Positions 7,999 through 15,748 are shown, counted from the first letter of the stretch. The stretch: 64,000 bases of DNA from Ornithinimicrobium cavernae (GCF_003121625.1 NZ_QDDJ01000007.1:211197-275196), one strand, 5' to 3'. The notes: generated by a model from the sequence alone, not told the origin. Translations and numbers: made by a program.

Positions 7999-8403
7999 GT
8001 GAGCATCCCGACCGGTCGGCATACCGGCACCTGTCCCTGCGGGACCGGCAGACCGTATGCCGTGTGCTGCGGCCCGTATGTCAGTGACGGTCTGCCGGCG
8101 CCCACCGCGGAGGCCCTGATGCGCTCGCGGTACACCGCCTACGCGCTCGGCGTCGATGACCACGTGTTCCGCACCTGGCACCCGCGCACCCGGCCCGGCG
8201 ACACTCGGGCCGACCCCTCGGTGCGCTGGGTGGGGCTGGACGTGCTGGACGTCAGCGGTGGCGCCGAGGACGACGAGGAGGGGTTCGTGGAGTTCCGCGC
8301 CCGCTGGTCGACGCCCGCACCCGACGGCCAGCAGGGGGAGCAACGGGAACGCAGCCGGTTCGTCCGGCGGGCCGGCCGGTGGGTGTACCTCGGCCCCACC
8401 TAG
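7999..8403 (+). CDS. YchJ-like (UPF0225) SEC-C motif protein
   Basis: 134 residues from GTG 7999, 10 bases after the preceding stop. The N-terminal zinc-binding SEC-C motif is CPCGTGRPYAVCCGPY, followed by the YchJ core (APTAEALMRSRYTAYALG) and the WVGLDVLD...FVEFRARW strands. UPF0225 proteins are small and of unknown biochemical role. A 32-bp tandem repeat begins 13 bases after the stop, between this gene and the convergent M20 gene. Confidence 0.9.
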   Translation: MSIPTGRHTGTCPCGTGRPYAVCCGPYVSDGLPAPTAEALMRSRYTAYALGVDDHVFRTWHPRTRPGDTRADPSVRWVGLDVLDVSGGAEDDEEGFVEFRARWSTPAPDGQQGEQRERSRFVRRAGRWVYLGPT

Positions 8404-8416
8404 AGGTGCCGAACTC

Positions 8417-8553
8417 CCCCAAAAAGGTGATGAAGGCGGTCCGAACCTCCCCAAAAAGGTGATCAAGGCGGTCCGAACCTCCCCAAAAAGGTGATCAAGG
8501 CGGTCCGAACCTCCCCAAAAAGGTGATCAAGGCGGTCCGAACCTCCCCAAAAA
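8417..8553. repeat. 32-bp tandem repeat, four full copies plus a partial
   Basis: Units begin at 8417, 8449, 8481 and 8513, each CCCCAAAAAGGTGATCAAGG followed by CGGTCCGAACCT; the first has TGATGAAGG in place of TGATCAAGG, the rest are identical. A fifth partial unit (CCCCAAAAA) runs into the end of the convergent M20 gene. The array exactly fills the gap between two tail-to-tail genes. It is non-coding and AT-richer than its surroundings; near-identity of the copies implies recent expansion. Confidence 0.97.
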
Positions 8554-8557
8554 TGGG

Positions 8558-9766
8558 TCAGGCGAGGCGGCTGCGGATGACCTCGTAGGCCGCCGTGACG
8601 GCGGTCGACAGGGTCGGCTCGAGCACGGGGGCGAAGTGCGGGGAGTGGTTGGACGGTGTCGGCTCCGGGGCGTCGAGGACCTCCTGCGGCAGCCCACCGA
8701 AGAACCAGTAGACGCCGGGGATCCCGAGCGCGTCCGGCAGCGCGCCGAAGTCCTCGCTGCCCATCTGGGCCGGCCGGGGCCCGACCCGCTCCTCGCCGAG
8801 CGCGGCCCCCAGCACCTCGGTCACCCGGGCCGTCTCGTCGGGGTCGTTGGTCAGCAACGGGAAGGTGTAGAGCTCACGCACCTCCGGCTCCGGGGCCCCG
8901 GAGGCGGCCGCCTCGGCCGAGAGGACCCTGCGGACCGCGGCCAGGACGCGCTCCCGGACGCCCTGGTCCAGCGAGCGCACATTGAGGGTGAAGACAGCCT
9001 CCGCCGGGATGATGTTCTCCTTGAGCCCGGCGTGGATGGTGGCCACCGACACGACCGCAGCCTCCTGCGCGGGGACCTCGCGGGAGACGATCCCCTGCAG
9101 CCGCACGACCATGTGCGAGGCGAGCAGCACCGGGTCGATCGTGTCCGCGGGACGCGAGGCGTGCCCGCCGGTGCCGTGCACCGTGACCTCGAGGGCGTCG
9201 GCCATCGCCATCGCGGGGCCGCTGGAGAGCCGGATGGTGCCGGTCAGCTCGTTGGAGAGGTGCTGGGCATACATCACCTCGGGCCGGGGAGCCCGGTCCC
9301 ACAGGCCGTCCGCCAGCATCGCGCGGGCGCCGGCCGCCGTCTCCTCGCCCGGCTGGAACACCATGACCACCGTGCCGCGCCAGGCCGCCCGGCTGTCCAC
9401 GAGCAGGGATGCCGCACCGATCGCGGCCGTGATGTGCGTGTCGTGACCGCAGGCGTGCATCACCGGCACCCGCGACCCGTCCGCGAGGGTGCCTGTCGCG
9501 GTGGAGGCGTAGTCCAGACCCGTCGCCTCCCGGACGGGCAGTCCGTCGGTGTCGGCACGGAACCCGACCACGGGACCGGGGCCGTTCTCCAGGACGGCCA
9601 CCACGCCGGTCCCACCGCAGCGGAACGTGGCCCAGCCGAGGGCGGACATCCGCTCCTCGATGAGCGTGGCGGTCGCCGACTCCTGCATGGACAGCTCGGG
9701 GTGGGCGTGGAGGTGGCGGTACAGGCCGTGGAGGTCCTGGGTCAGGGTCTCGGGGAGCGCGGTCAC
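8558..9766 (-). CDS. M20 family metallopeptidase/amidohydrolase (IAA-amino acid hydrolase type)
   Basis: 402 residues from GTG 9766 (VTALPETLTQDLHGLYRHLH); the longer upstream frame overlaps the divergent GAF-ANTAR gene and is rejected. The HPELSMQE, RADTDGLPV, HACGHDTH (metal ligands Cys/His/His) and FQPGEE motifs define the M20D amidohydrolase family, which removes N-acyl groups from amino acids or related amides. The dimerisation domain lies around 185-300 (HGTGGHASRP) and the C-terminal MGSEDFG supplies the last metal ligand. All ligands are present. Substrate cannot be stated. Confidence 0.92.
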   Translation of the reverse strand: MTALPETLTQDLHGLYRHLHAHPELSMQESATATLIEERMSALGWATFRCGGTGVVAVLENGPGPVVGFRADTDGLPVREATGLDYASTATGTLADGSRVPVMHACGHDTHITAAIGAASLLVDSRAAWRGTVVMVFQPGEETAAGARAMLADGLWDRAPRPEVMYAQHLSNELTGTIRLSSGPAMAMADALEVTVHGTGGHASRPADTIDPVLLASHMVVRLQGIVSREVPAQEAAVVSVATIHAGLKENIIPAEAVFTLNVRSLDQGVRERVLAAVRRVLSAEAAASGAPEPEVRELYTFPLLTNDPDETARVTEVLGAALGEERVGPRPAQMGSEDFGALPDALGIPGVYWFFGGLPQEVLDAPEPTPSNHSPHFAPVLEPTLSTAVTAAYEVIRSRLA

Positions 9767-9854
9767 ACCGGCATCCTCGCAGAGCGTGGTCGCTGCCAGC
9801 CGCACGGCGTAGCATGACGGTCCCGTGTCCCTACCCCCTGTCTCGGGAGGCCTC

Positions 9855-10583
9855 ATGAATCCGGTTGAGCGCGCGGCCCTGTACGCGCGGATGAGCCGGG
9901 ACCTGCTCGCCCAGAAGGACGAGCCGCTGACCCTGCAGCGCATCGTGGAGCTTGCCGTCCGGGTCGTCCCCGGCTGCGACTGGGCCGGCATCTCGCTGCG
10001 CACCCAGCAGTCACCCGCCACGGCGGCAGCGTCCACCGACGACCTGGTGCACCGCGCCGACCAGCTGCAGGAGACGCTGCACGAGGGCCCGTGCTACGAC
10101 ACCTCGGTCGAGAACGAGACCCACATCATCCGCGACACCCGGCTGGACCGACGGTGGCCGGAGTGGTCCCCCCGCGTCGCTGACCTGGGCATCCTCTCGG
10201 TCCTCAGCGTCCAGCTGCTCGGGGCGGACGGCGACCTGCTCGGCGCGCTGAACCTCTACGCCCGTGAGGTGGACGCCTTCTCCCGCAGCGACCTCGACGA
10301 GGCGCACCTCTTCGCCGCGCACGCCGGTGGGGCGATCCAGGTGAACAGGGAGGTCACGGGCCTGCGTGAGGCGCTGCGCTCCCGGCACCTGATCGGCGTC
10401 GCGCAGGGCATGCTGATCCAGCGCTACGACCTCACGCTGGACCAGTCGTTCGCCGTCCTGTCCCGGCACTCGCAGGACAGCAACATCAAGCTGCGCGACG
10501 TCGCCGCCCAGATCGTGGAGGGCGGCCGGCTGCTGCCCCAGGAGGACCTGCTCACCGCGGGCGAGTCGGAGATGGCCAACTAG
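9855..10583 (+). CDS. GAF and ANTAR domain regulator
   Basis: 242 residues starting MNPVERAAL at 9855, preceded by GGGAGG; a GTG at 9825 is an alternative. A GAF domain (about 30-165, GCDWAGISL and EGPCYDT) is followed by a C-terminal ANTAR helix bundle (about 172-228, LRSRHLIGVAQGMLIQRYDLT...FAVLSRHSQDSNIKLRDVA). ANTAR domains bind paired-hairpin RNA and act as antiterminators; GAF domains sense small ligands. This architecture is common in actinobacteria and mostly uncharacterised. A WhiB gene with its own promoter follows on the same strand. Confidence 0.92.
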   Translation: MNPVERAALYARMSRDLLAQKDEPLTLQRIVELAVRVVPGCDWAGISLRTQQSPATAAASTDDLVHRADQLQETLHEGPCYDTSVENETHIIRDTRLDRRWPEWSPRVADLGILSVLSVQLLGADGDLLGALNLYAREVDAFSRSDLDEAHLFAAHAGGAIQVNREVTGLREALRSRHLIGVAQGMLIQRYDLTLDQSFAVLSRHSQDSNIKLRDVAAQIVEGGRLLPQEDLLTAGESEMAN

Positions 10584-10613
10584 CCTCTGCCGGAGCCGGC
10601 GCCGGATGAAAAG

Positions 10614-10642
10614 TTGCCGAGCGCGCTTCTTCCCGCAATACT
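10614..10642 (+). promoter_or_regulatory. Promoter for the WhiB gene
   Basis: TTGCCG (10614-10619), a 17-base spacer and AATACT (10637-10642) make a sigma-A/HrdB-like promoter about 100 bases before the WhiB start. It begins 31 bases after the GAF-ANTAR stop, so the WhiB/glycosyltransferase pair is probably an independent unit with a leader of roughly 90 bases. AAGGACAGG, the likely ribosome site, lies just before the ATG. Confidence 0.5.
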
Positions 10643-10740
10643 GAACCTGCCTCTAGAAGTGGGGTTCTCGACAGACTGCTGGTGACGCGCAGAGTTGTCT
10701 GAGCAACCACTGGCAGTGACGTCCCAAGGACAGGTTCACC

Positions 10741-11028
10741 ATGCACGAGGCTTCTCTCATCCAACCTCTGGGCGCCGAGTGGGACTGGCAGCACGAGGGC
10801 TTGTGCCGCACCCGGAGCCCGGAGCTCTTCTTCCACCCTGACGGCGAGCGGGGCTCGGTCAAGCGGGCCCGCGAGGCGCGCGCCATCGCCCTCTGTCAGG
10901 CGTGCCCGGTGATCAGCGAGTGCCGGGAGCACGCGCTCACCGTTCCCGAGCCCTACGGTGTCTGGGGCGGCCTCACCGAGGAGGAGCGCGCCGAGATCCT
11001 GGCCCTCCAGGACCGGAGGATCTCCTGA
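10741..11028 (+). CDS. WhiB-family iron-sulfur transcription regulator
   Basis: 95 residues. Four cysteines, Cys22, Cys52, Cys55 and Cys61 (C-x29-C-x2-C-x5-C), would hold a 4Fe-4S cluster, followed by the G-V-W-G-G turn (73-77) and a basic-acidic C-terminal helix. The short C-terminus lacks an AT-hook. WhiB proteins bind the principal sigma factor and respond to redox or NO. The stop overlaps the following glycosyltransferase start by one base, so the two are coupled. Which WhiB subclass it belongs to cannot be decided by eye. Confidence 0.95.
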   Translation: MHEASLIQPLGAEWDWQHEGLCRTRSPELFFHPDGERGSVKRAREARAIALCQACPVISECREHALTVPEPYGVWGGLTEEERAEILALQDRRIS

Positions 11029-11867
11029 TGGGTCCCCGGACCGCTCTCATCACCACCGTCCGACGACAGCACGACGAGGTCATCGACCAGGTCAGCGGCT
11101 TCTCGCTGGGTGCCGTGGTGCCGGACTTCCACGTCGTGATCGCCCTGGCGGACCGGACGGTGACCCAGGGTCGGCTCCCCATCACCAGCGACCGGTGGAA
11201 GACACTCATCGACGGCCTGCCGACGGTGAAGCAGCAGCTGCCGACCGCCCGGGCCCTGCAGCTCGGTGTCGAGACCGCGGTGGACGCGGGTGCCGAGCTG
11301 CTCGTCCTGGTCGACGTCACGTGCATCCCCGGCCCGCGCTTCCTCGAGAAGCTGGTCGAGCACATCGAGGGCACGCAGCACGCCGGGCCGACCCTGTGGG
11401 CGCCGACCGTCCAACGGCTCCGTCCGCCCCCTCCGGAGGGCTACGAGTTCACGCGGCTGGAGGAGTGGGTGCGCACGGCGCACCCGCACCCCCTGCACGT
11501 GGTCCCGCCCGAGCTGGGCGAGGTCGACCTCGACCCCGACCAGTTCAGCAGCCCGTGCCTCGCCGTGCTGGCCGACGACCTGGCCGCGGTGGGAGGTCTC
11601 TGCGCCGACTACGTCGGCGGGATGGGCCACGACACCGACCTGGCAGCCGCCGTGACAGCGGCCGGGGGCGCGGTCCGGCTGGTGCCGGGGGCGACGGTCT
11701 ACCGCCAGCACCACAGCACACAGGTCCCGGACGCCCCGCACGTGGCCTCCGCCACCAGGGACGCCTATCTCTACCGTGAGCGGTGGGGGCGGTGGCCGAC
11801 GGCGCCGTGGCTGACCGAGCTGGTCGAGGCCGGCCTGGTCTCCCTGGAGGAGGACCGGGCCGGCTGA
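11028..11867 (+). CDS. GT-A fold glycosyltransferase (family 2-like)
   Basis: 279 residues from ATG 11028, overlapping the WhiB stop (TGATG). The N-terminal Rossmann-like part (ALITTVRRQHDEV...FHVVIALADR), a VDVTCIPGP stretch near 100 corresponding to the DxD/DDT region, and the GGMGHDTDLA motif near 205 fit GT2 enzymes. The second half (LVPGATVYRQHHST) resembles galactosyltransferase-associated C-termini. It probably transfers a sugar to a cell-surface acceptor. Tight coupling to a WhiB regulator is unusual and hints at redox- or stage-controlled glycosylation; that link is inference. Confidence 0.8.
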   Translation: MGPRTALITTVRRQHDEVIDQVSGFSLGAVVPDFHVVIALADRTVTQGRLPITSDRWKTLIDGLPTVKQQLPTARALQLGVETAVDAGAELLVLVDVTCIPGPRFLEKLVEHIEGTQHAGPTLWAPTVQRLRPPPPEGYEFTRLEEWVRTAHPHPLHVVPPELGEVDLDPDQFSSPCLAVLADDLAAVGGLCADYVGGMGHDTDLAAAVTAAGGAVRLVPGATVYRQHHSTQVPDAPHVASATRDAYLYRERWGRWPTAPWLTELVEAGLVSLEEDRAG

Positions 11868-11888
11868 GCCGCTGGTATGCCGCGGGGC

Positions 11889-13292
11889 TCAGATCCCGAA
11901 GACGTCCCGCGGCTGGTCGGTCACCAGGTAGCGCGCCGTCTCGGCCGCCTCGTCGATGCCGAGGCGGTGCTGGGCGACCAGCTCGGCCAGGTGGGCACAG
12001 TCCAGCCTGCGGGACATATCATGCCGTGCCGGGATCGACAGGAAGGCCCGGGTGTCGTCGATGAAGCCCGACGTGCGGGTGAACCCGGCGCTCTCGGTCA
12101 CCGCGGCCCGGAACCGGCGGATCGCGTCCGGGGCATCGAGGAACCACCAGGGCACACCGATCCGCAGCGAGGGGTAGAACCCGGCCAGGGGCGCGAGCTC
12201 TCGGCTGTAGACGGTCTCGTCGATAGTGAACACCACCAGCGTGAGGTTGGGGTGGGTCCCGTAACGGTTCAGCAGGGGCGACAGCGCCTGTGTCACCTCC
12301 ACGCCGAGGGGGATGTCCGCCCCGACGTCGGCGCCGAACCGGTCGGAGGTGGGCCCGTGGTGGTTGCGGTGCACTGCTGGGTGGAGGGTCATGGTCAACC
12401 CGTCCTCCGTGGCCATGCGGGCCATCTCGTCCACCATGTGCCGTCTCAGCCGGTCGCCGTCGGCGGCGCTGATCCGCCCGGCCCGGGCCGCGGCATACAG
12501 CTGCTCCGCCTCCCGGTCCGGGAGTCGCTCGGTGCCCAGGTCCCGGTGCGAGTGGTCGGTGGAGACCGCGCCGTGCTCCCTGAAGTAGGCGCGGCGGTCC
12601 TCCATCGCGGTCACCCAGCCGGCGTAGTCGCCGGTGTCGGTGCCGCTGACGGCGGCCAGCCGGTCCACGGCCGCCACCCAGGTGGGACGGGCCGGCTCCA
12701 GGTAGGTGTCCGGCCGGAAGGTCGGCACGACGCGGGGGGCGAAGCCGTCGTCCCGGGCGATCGCCCGGTGGTGAGCCAGGTCTTCGCAGGGGTCGTCGGT
12801 CGTGGCCAGGAACTCGATCCCGAACTCCCGCATCAGGGCCCTCGGCCGCGACGTGGGCTGCCCGATCCAGCTGCTGATCCGGTCGTAGAGCGCGTCCGCG
12901 GACGTGGCGCTCGGCTCCAGGTAGGCACCGAACACCTCCACGAGCTGGGACTCGAACCAGTAGCGCATCGGGGTCCCGCGGAACACCCGCCAGTGCTCGC
13001 ACAACAACCGGAACGCGCGGCGGGACCCCTCGGGGGTGAGCTCGGTGCCGACGCCGAGCTCGGCCAGGTCCACGCCGCTGGCGTGCAGCAGTCGGGTGAG
13101 GTAGTGGTCCGGCGTGATCAGCAGCGACGTCGGGTCCCGGAAGGCCGTGTCCTCGGCGATCCACTGCGCCGGGACGTGCCCGTGCGGGGAGATGATCGGC
13201 AACCCGGCCACCGAGGCGTAGAGCTCGCGGGCGATGTCCCGGACGGTGGGATCCGCGGGGAGCAGACGGTCCGGGTGCAGTTCCAGGGACAC
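11889..13292 (-). CDS. uxaC: Glucuronate isomerase
   Basis: 467 residues from GTG 13292 with AGGACGGG about 8 bases upstream. Sequence landmarks of UxaC are ISPHGHVPAQWIAEDTAF near 35, PHYLTRLL-like LLITPDHYLTRLLHASG, HHRAIARDDGF, and the C-terminal RHDMSRRLDCAHLAELVAQHRL...LVTDQPRDVFGI. The enzyme interconverts glucuronate/fructuronate and galacturonate/tagaturonate in hexuronate breakdown. No other hexuronate genes lie in the window. The LacI-type regulator directly upstream on the same strand is the likely controller. Confidence 0.95.
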   Translation of the reverse strand: MSLELHPDRLLPADPTVRDIARELYASVAGLPIISPHGHVPAQWIAEDTAFRDPTSLLITPDHYLTRLLHASGVDLAELGVGTELTPEGSRRAFRLLCEHWRVFRGTPMRYWFESQLVEVFGAYLEPSATSADALYDRISSWIGQPTSRPRALMREFGIEFLATTDDPCEDLAHHRAIARDDGFAPRVVPTFRPDTYLEPARPTWVAAVDRLAAVSGTDTGDYAGWVTAMEDRRAYFREHGAVSTDHSHRDLGTERLPDREAEQLYAAARAGRISAADGDRLRRHMVDEMARMATEDGLTMTLHPAVHRNHHGPTSDRFGADVGADIPLGVEVTQALSPLLNRYGTHPNLTLVVFTIDETVYSRELAPLAGFYPSLRIGVPWWFLDAPDAIRRFRAAVTESAGFTRTSGFIDDTRAFLSIPARHDMSRRLDCAHLAELVAQHRLGIDEAAETARYLVTDQPRDVFGI

Positions 13293-13293
13293 C

Positions 13294-13404
13294 TCAGACC
13301 CGTCCTGGCGCGGTCGGCACCGACCAGCTCGGAGGCGGGCAGGGCAGGGTGAGGTCCGTCGCCGGCGACGCCGGGGTGTCCGGGCCGAGCTGGGTCTGCA
13401 TCAT
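13294..13404 (-). CDS. Possible 36-residue leader ORF before uxaC
   Basis: On the minus strand an ORF starts ATG-ATG at 13404 and ends TGA at 13294-13296, one base before the uxaC GTG. The peptide MMQTQLGPDTPASPATDLTL followed by a Pro-rich tail resembles nothing I know. No clear ribosome site precedes it, but the near-abutting stop/start suggests coupling. It could be a translated leader, a remnant of a lost gene, or chance. Confidence 0.22.
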   Translation of the reverse strand: MMQTQLGPDTPASPATDLTLPCPPPSWSVPTAPGRV

Positions 13405-13463
13405 GGAGGTGCCTATCTGGTTGCCTCCCGGCCCCGTGCGGGCCTGGTCTGAGGTTGGCTACC

Positions 13464-13475
13464 TGGATTAATCCA
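13464..13475. promoter_or_regulatory. Palindrome TGGATTAATCCA, candidate LacI operator
   Basis: A perfect 12-base palindrome, TGGATTAATCCA, in the 246-base gap between the LacI regulator and uxaC (both on the minus strand). LacI-family operators are palindromes of 12-20 bases, and the AT-rich core stands out in a very GC-rich gap. It is 172 bases from the uxaC start and could serve autoregulation and uxaC control. No promoter elements could be assigned with confidence. Confidence 0.5.
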
Positions 13476-13538
13476 CCGGCCACCGGGCGGTCGCCCGCTG
13501 TTGCCACAAGTTGCCGTTGCGTGGCCCTGACGGCGCGA

Positions 13539-14543
13539 TCAGCGGCGGGGCCCGGTGGACGTGCGGCTGACCAGGCGGACGGGGAGGACGGACAGGGCGT
13601 CCCGCGACTGGGCCGTGCCGTTGACGAGGTTGACGATGTAGAGGGCTGCCGTCTCGCCGAGCAGCACGGCGGGGGAGGCGACCGTCGTCAGCCCGACCAG
13701 CTCGGCCGAGAGCGTGTTGTCGAACCCGACGACACTCACGTCCTCGGGCACCCGGGCCCCCAGGTCCTGCAGACCCCGCAGCAGGCCCACCCCGAGCAGG
13801 TCGTTGTAGGCGATGACCGCGGTGAGCTGGTGCTCCACGACAGACCGGGCGGCGCCGCGCCCGCCGGAGACCGTGGGCCGGACCGGGCCGATGCGTAGGT
13901 CGTCCAGGCCCAGCTCCAGGGCTGCCTCACGCACCGCCCGCCAGCGCACACCATCGGCCCAGGACGCCTCCGGCCCGGCCACGTAGCCGATCCGGCGGTG
14001 GCCCAGGGTGCCCAGGTGCTCGACGGCGCGCCGGATGCCCCGGGCGTTGTCCGGCACCACGCACGGCAGGCCGGTGACCTTCCGGTTGAGCACCACGACG
14101 GGAACCCTGCGGGCGATGCCGCGGAGGTCCTGGTCGGAGAGCCGGCTGGAGGTGATCACCATGCCGTCGACCAGGGGCAGGTGCCGCTCCAGCATCCGCC
14201 GCTCGGCGTCCGCCGACTCGTGGGCGTCGCCGACCATCAGCGTGAAGTCGGCGGTGGACGCCGCGCGCTCCGCCCCGCGGATGATCCCGAAGTAGAACGG
14301 GTTGGTGATGTCACTGACCGCCAGCCCGAGCACCCGGGTGCGGCTCGGCGCCCTCGGCCGGAAGACGGCGTCCCGGCGGTAACCCAGCTCGGCGGCGACG
14401 GCGTGGATCCGCTCCGCGGTGGCACTGCTCACCCGGCCCGGACGGGCGAACGCCCGCGACACCGTGGAGGCGCTCACTCCCGCGCGACGGGCGACGTCAT
14501 AGATCGTCGTCCGCCGCGGGACCTCGTCGTCCGGCTCCGCCAC
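13539..14543 (-). CDS. LacI-family transcription regulator, likely of hexuronate genes
   Basis: 334 residues from GTG 14543. The helix-turn-helix with hinge (about 11-60) reads TIYDVARRAGVSASTVSRAF, a textbook LacI start. The periplasmic-binding-like ligand domain follows (VLGLAVSDITNPFYFGIIRG, GMVITSSRLSD, RIGYVAGPEASW, VVGFDNT). Length is normal. It lies immediately upstream of uxaC on the same strand, with a palindrome in the gap, so a role as hexuronate repressor is the best inference. It is divergent from the DsbA-like gene. Confidence 0.93.
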   Translation of the reverse strand: MAEPDDEVPRRTTIYDVARRAGVSASTVSRAFARPGRVSSATAERIHAVAAELGYRRDAVFRPRAPSRTRVLGLAVSDITNPFYFGIIRGAERAASTADFTLMVGDAHESADAERRMLERHLPLVDGMVITSSRLSDQDLRGIARRVPVVVLNRKVTGLPCVVPDNARGIRRAVEHLGTLGHRRIGYVAGPEASWADGVRWRAVREAALELGLDDLRIGPVRPTVSGGRGAARSVVEHQLTAVIAYNDLLGVGLLRGLQDLGARVPEDVSVVGFDNTLSAELVGLTTVASPAVLLGETAALYIVNLVNGTAQSRDALSVLPVRLVSRTSTGPRR

Positions 14544-14602
14544 GGGCTCAATCTAGCCCGGCGGGGGGAATACGCCAGCGGCCCTCGCCCGTTGCTGCTG
14601 CT

Positions 14603-15265
14603 GTGACGACTCCCCTCAAGGTTGACATCTGGTCCGACATCGCCTGCCCGTGGTGCTACATCGGCAAGCGCAGGTTCGAGCGGGCCGTCGAGCAGTTCGC
14701 GGCCGACGGGAGGCAGGTCGAGGTCGAGTACCACTCCTTCGAGCTGAGCCCCGACACGCCGGTCGACTTCGAGGGCAGCGAGGTCGACTTCCTGGTGGCG
14801 CACAAGGGGATGCCCGCCGAGCAGGTCGAGCAGATGCTCGCGCACGTGGGCTCGATCGCCTCGTCGGTGGGCCTGGCCTACGACTTCGACGCGCTGCAGC
14901 ACACCAACACCGTCCGCGCCCACCAGGTGCTGCACCTGGCCAAGGGCAAGGGGCTGCAGGGTGAGCTCAAGGAGCGGTTGCTGAAGGCCTACTTCGAGGA
15001 GGGCCGGCACGTCGGGCGCGCCGAGGACCTCGCGGACTTGGCAGCCGAGGTCGGGCTCGACCGTGACGAGGTGCTCGCGGCCCTGGAGTCCGAGGAGTTC
15101 CTCCCGGACGTGCGCGCCGACATCCGCCAGGCCCGCGCCTACGGCATCAGCGGAGTGCCGTTCTTCGTGCTCGACCAGAAGTACGGCGTCTCCGGTGCCC
15201 AGGAGAGCGAGAGCTTCGTGCAGGCGCTGACCCAGGCGTGGGACGGGCGCGAGGCGACGGCATGA
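14603..15265 (+). CDS. DsbA-family FrnE-like thiol oxidoreductase
   Basis: 220 residues. The redox motif Cys-Pro-Trp-Cys (about 16-19, in DIACPWCYIGKRRFE) and the cis-Pro loop GVPFFVLDQKYGVSGAQ near 182 define the FrnE/2-hydroxychromene isomerase-like DsbA family. There is no signal peptide, so it acts in the cytoplasm, as in Deinococcus FrnE, which is linked to disulfide stress. The stop overlaps the start of a 60-residue Cys-containing ORF, a probable coupled partner. Confidence 0.92.
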   Translation: MTTPLKVDIWSDIACPWCYIGKRRFERAVEQFAADGRQVEVEYHSFELSPDTPVDFEGSEVDFLVAHKGMPAEQVEQMLAHVGSIASSVGLAYDFDALQHTNTVRAHQVLHLAKGKGLQGELKERLLKAYFEEGRHVGRAEDLADLAAEVGLDRDEVLAALESEEFLPDVRADIRQARAYGISGVPFFVLDQKYGVSGAQESESFVQALTQAWDGREATA

Positions 15266-15444
15266 CCGGGGCCCGTTCCGCCGGCACTGACGGGGACGCC
15301 ACGGCGCGGGTCGCCCGCGGGCTCAAGCCCGCCCGGGAAGACGCTGACCGGACCATGCAGCCGGGGGGCCTCGTGGCGCTCGGCGCTGCCGATGCGGTCG
15401 TCTGCGAGGGCGACGTCTGCTGGGTCCCGCCGGCCGAGGGCTGA
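15262..15444 (+). CDS. Small protein with C-terminal C-x4-C, coupled to the DsbA-like gene
   Basis: 60 residues from ATG 15262, sharing ATGA with the upstream stop. The N-terminal two thirds are Gly/Ala/Arg-rich; the C-terminus is VVCEGDVCWVPP with two cysteines in C-E-G-D-V-C. Small proteins ending this way are not a family I can name. The 4-base overlap and a cysteine pair beside a thiol oxidoreductase suggest a redox substrate or partner. Without the overlap it would be an ordinary small-ORF candidate. Confidence 0.6.
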   Translation: MTGARSAGTDGDATARVARGLKPAREDADRTMQPGGLVALGAADAVVCEGDVCWVPPAEG

Positions 15445-15572
15445 CACCCGCCGGACACGCTCGGCTGCCCCTGACGCCCGGTCGGTGACCCGGCGGCAGC
15501 CCCTCCTCACCCTCGCCTCCACCCGCGGGCGCTGTCTCACACCGCCGTCCCCTCTCGGCGACGGATCAGGGG

Positions 15573-15607
15573 TTGACAGATTGTACGGCCCTTTCTAGTC
15601 TGGCCGT
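15573..15607 (+). promoter_or_regulatory. Strong promoter with overlapping inverted repeat, start of the symporter operon
   Basis: TTGACA (15573-15578), 17 bases, TAGTCT (15596-15601): a near-consensus sigma-A promoter and one of the best in the window. An inverted repeat ACGGCC (15585-15590) and GGCCGT (15602-15607), separated by 11 bases, straddles the -10 box and could be a repressor site. Transcription should start near 15608, giving a leader of about 295 bases before the symporter subunit gene. No regulator gene is adjacent, so the controlling protein is unknown. Confidence 0.65.
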
Positions 15608-15643
15608 CTAAATCGGAGCAGCGCCGGACGAGGAGGTCTGTGC

Positions 15644-15748
15644 ATGATGACGGACGGGCGTCCTCAGAGCCCCACCGGCGACTGGATCACCCCGCGCCCG
15701 CCCATGCCCCCCAGCGCTCGGGCCGGGCGCGTGGCTGACCACTCCTGA
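15644..15748 (+). CDS. 34-residue small ORF with perfect ribosome site, first ORF of the symporter operon
   Basis: GAGGAGG (15630-15636) sits seven bases before ATG-ATG at 15644, only about 36 bases after the predicted transcription start. The peptide begins MMTDGRPQSPTGDWITPRPP and is Pro/Arg-rich. A small hairpin GTGGAA/TTCCAC follows at 15772-15789. It could be a regulatory leader peptide or an unannotated small gene; I recognise no family. The rest of 15445-15903 holds no other gene I can support. Confidence 0.45.
   Translation: MMTDGRPQSPTGDWITPRPPMPPSARAGRVADHS

Noticed and set aside
8417..8553. Possible CRISPR array
   Set aside because: Units are contiguous with no variable spacers and there are no cas genes, so this is a plain tandem repeat.
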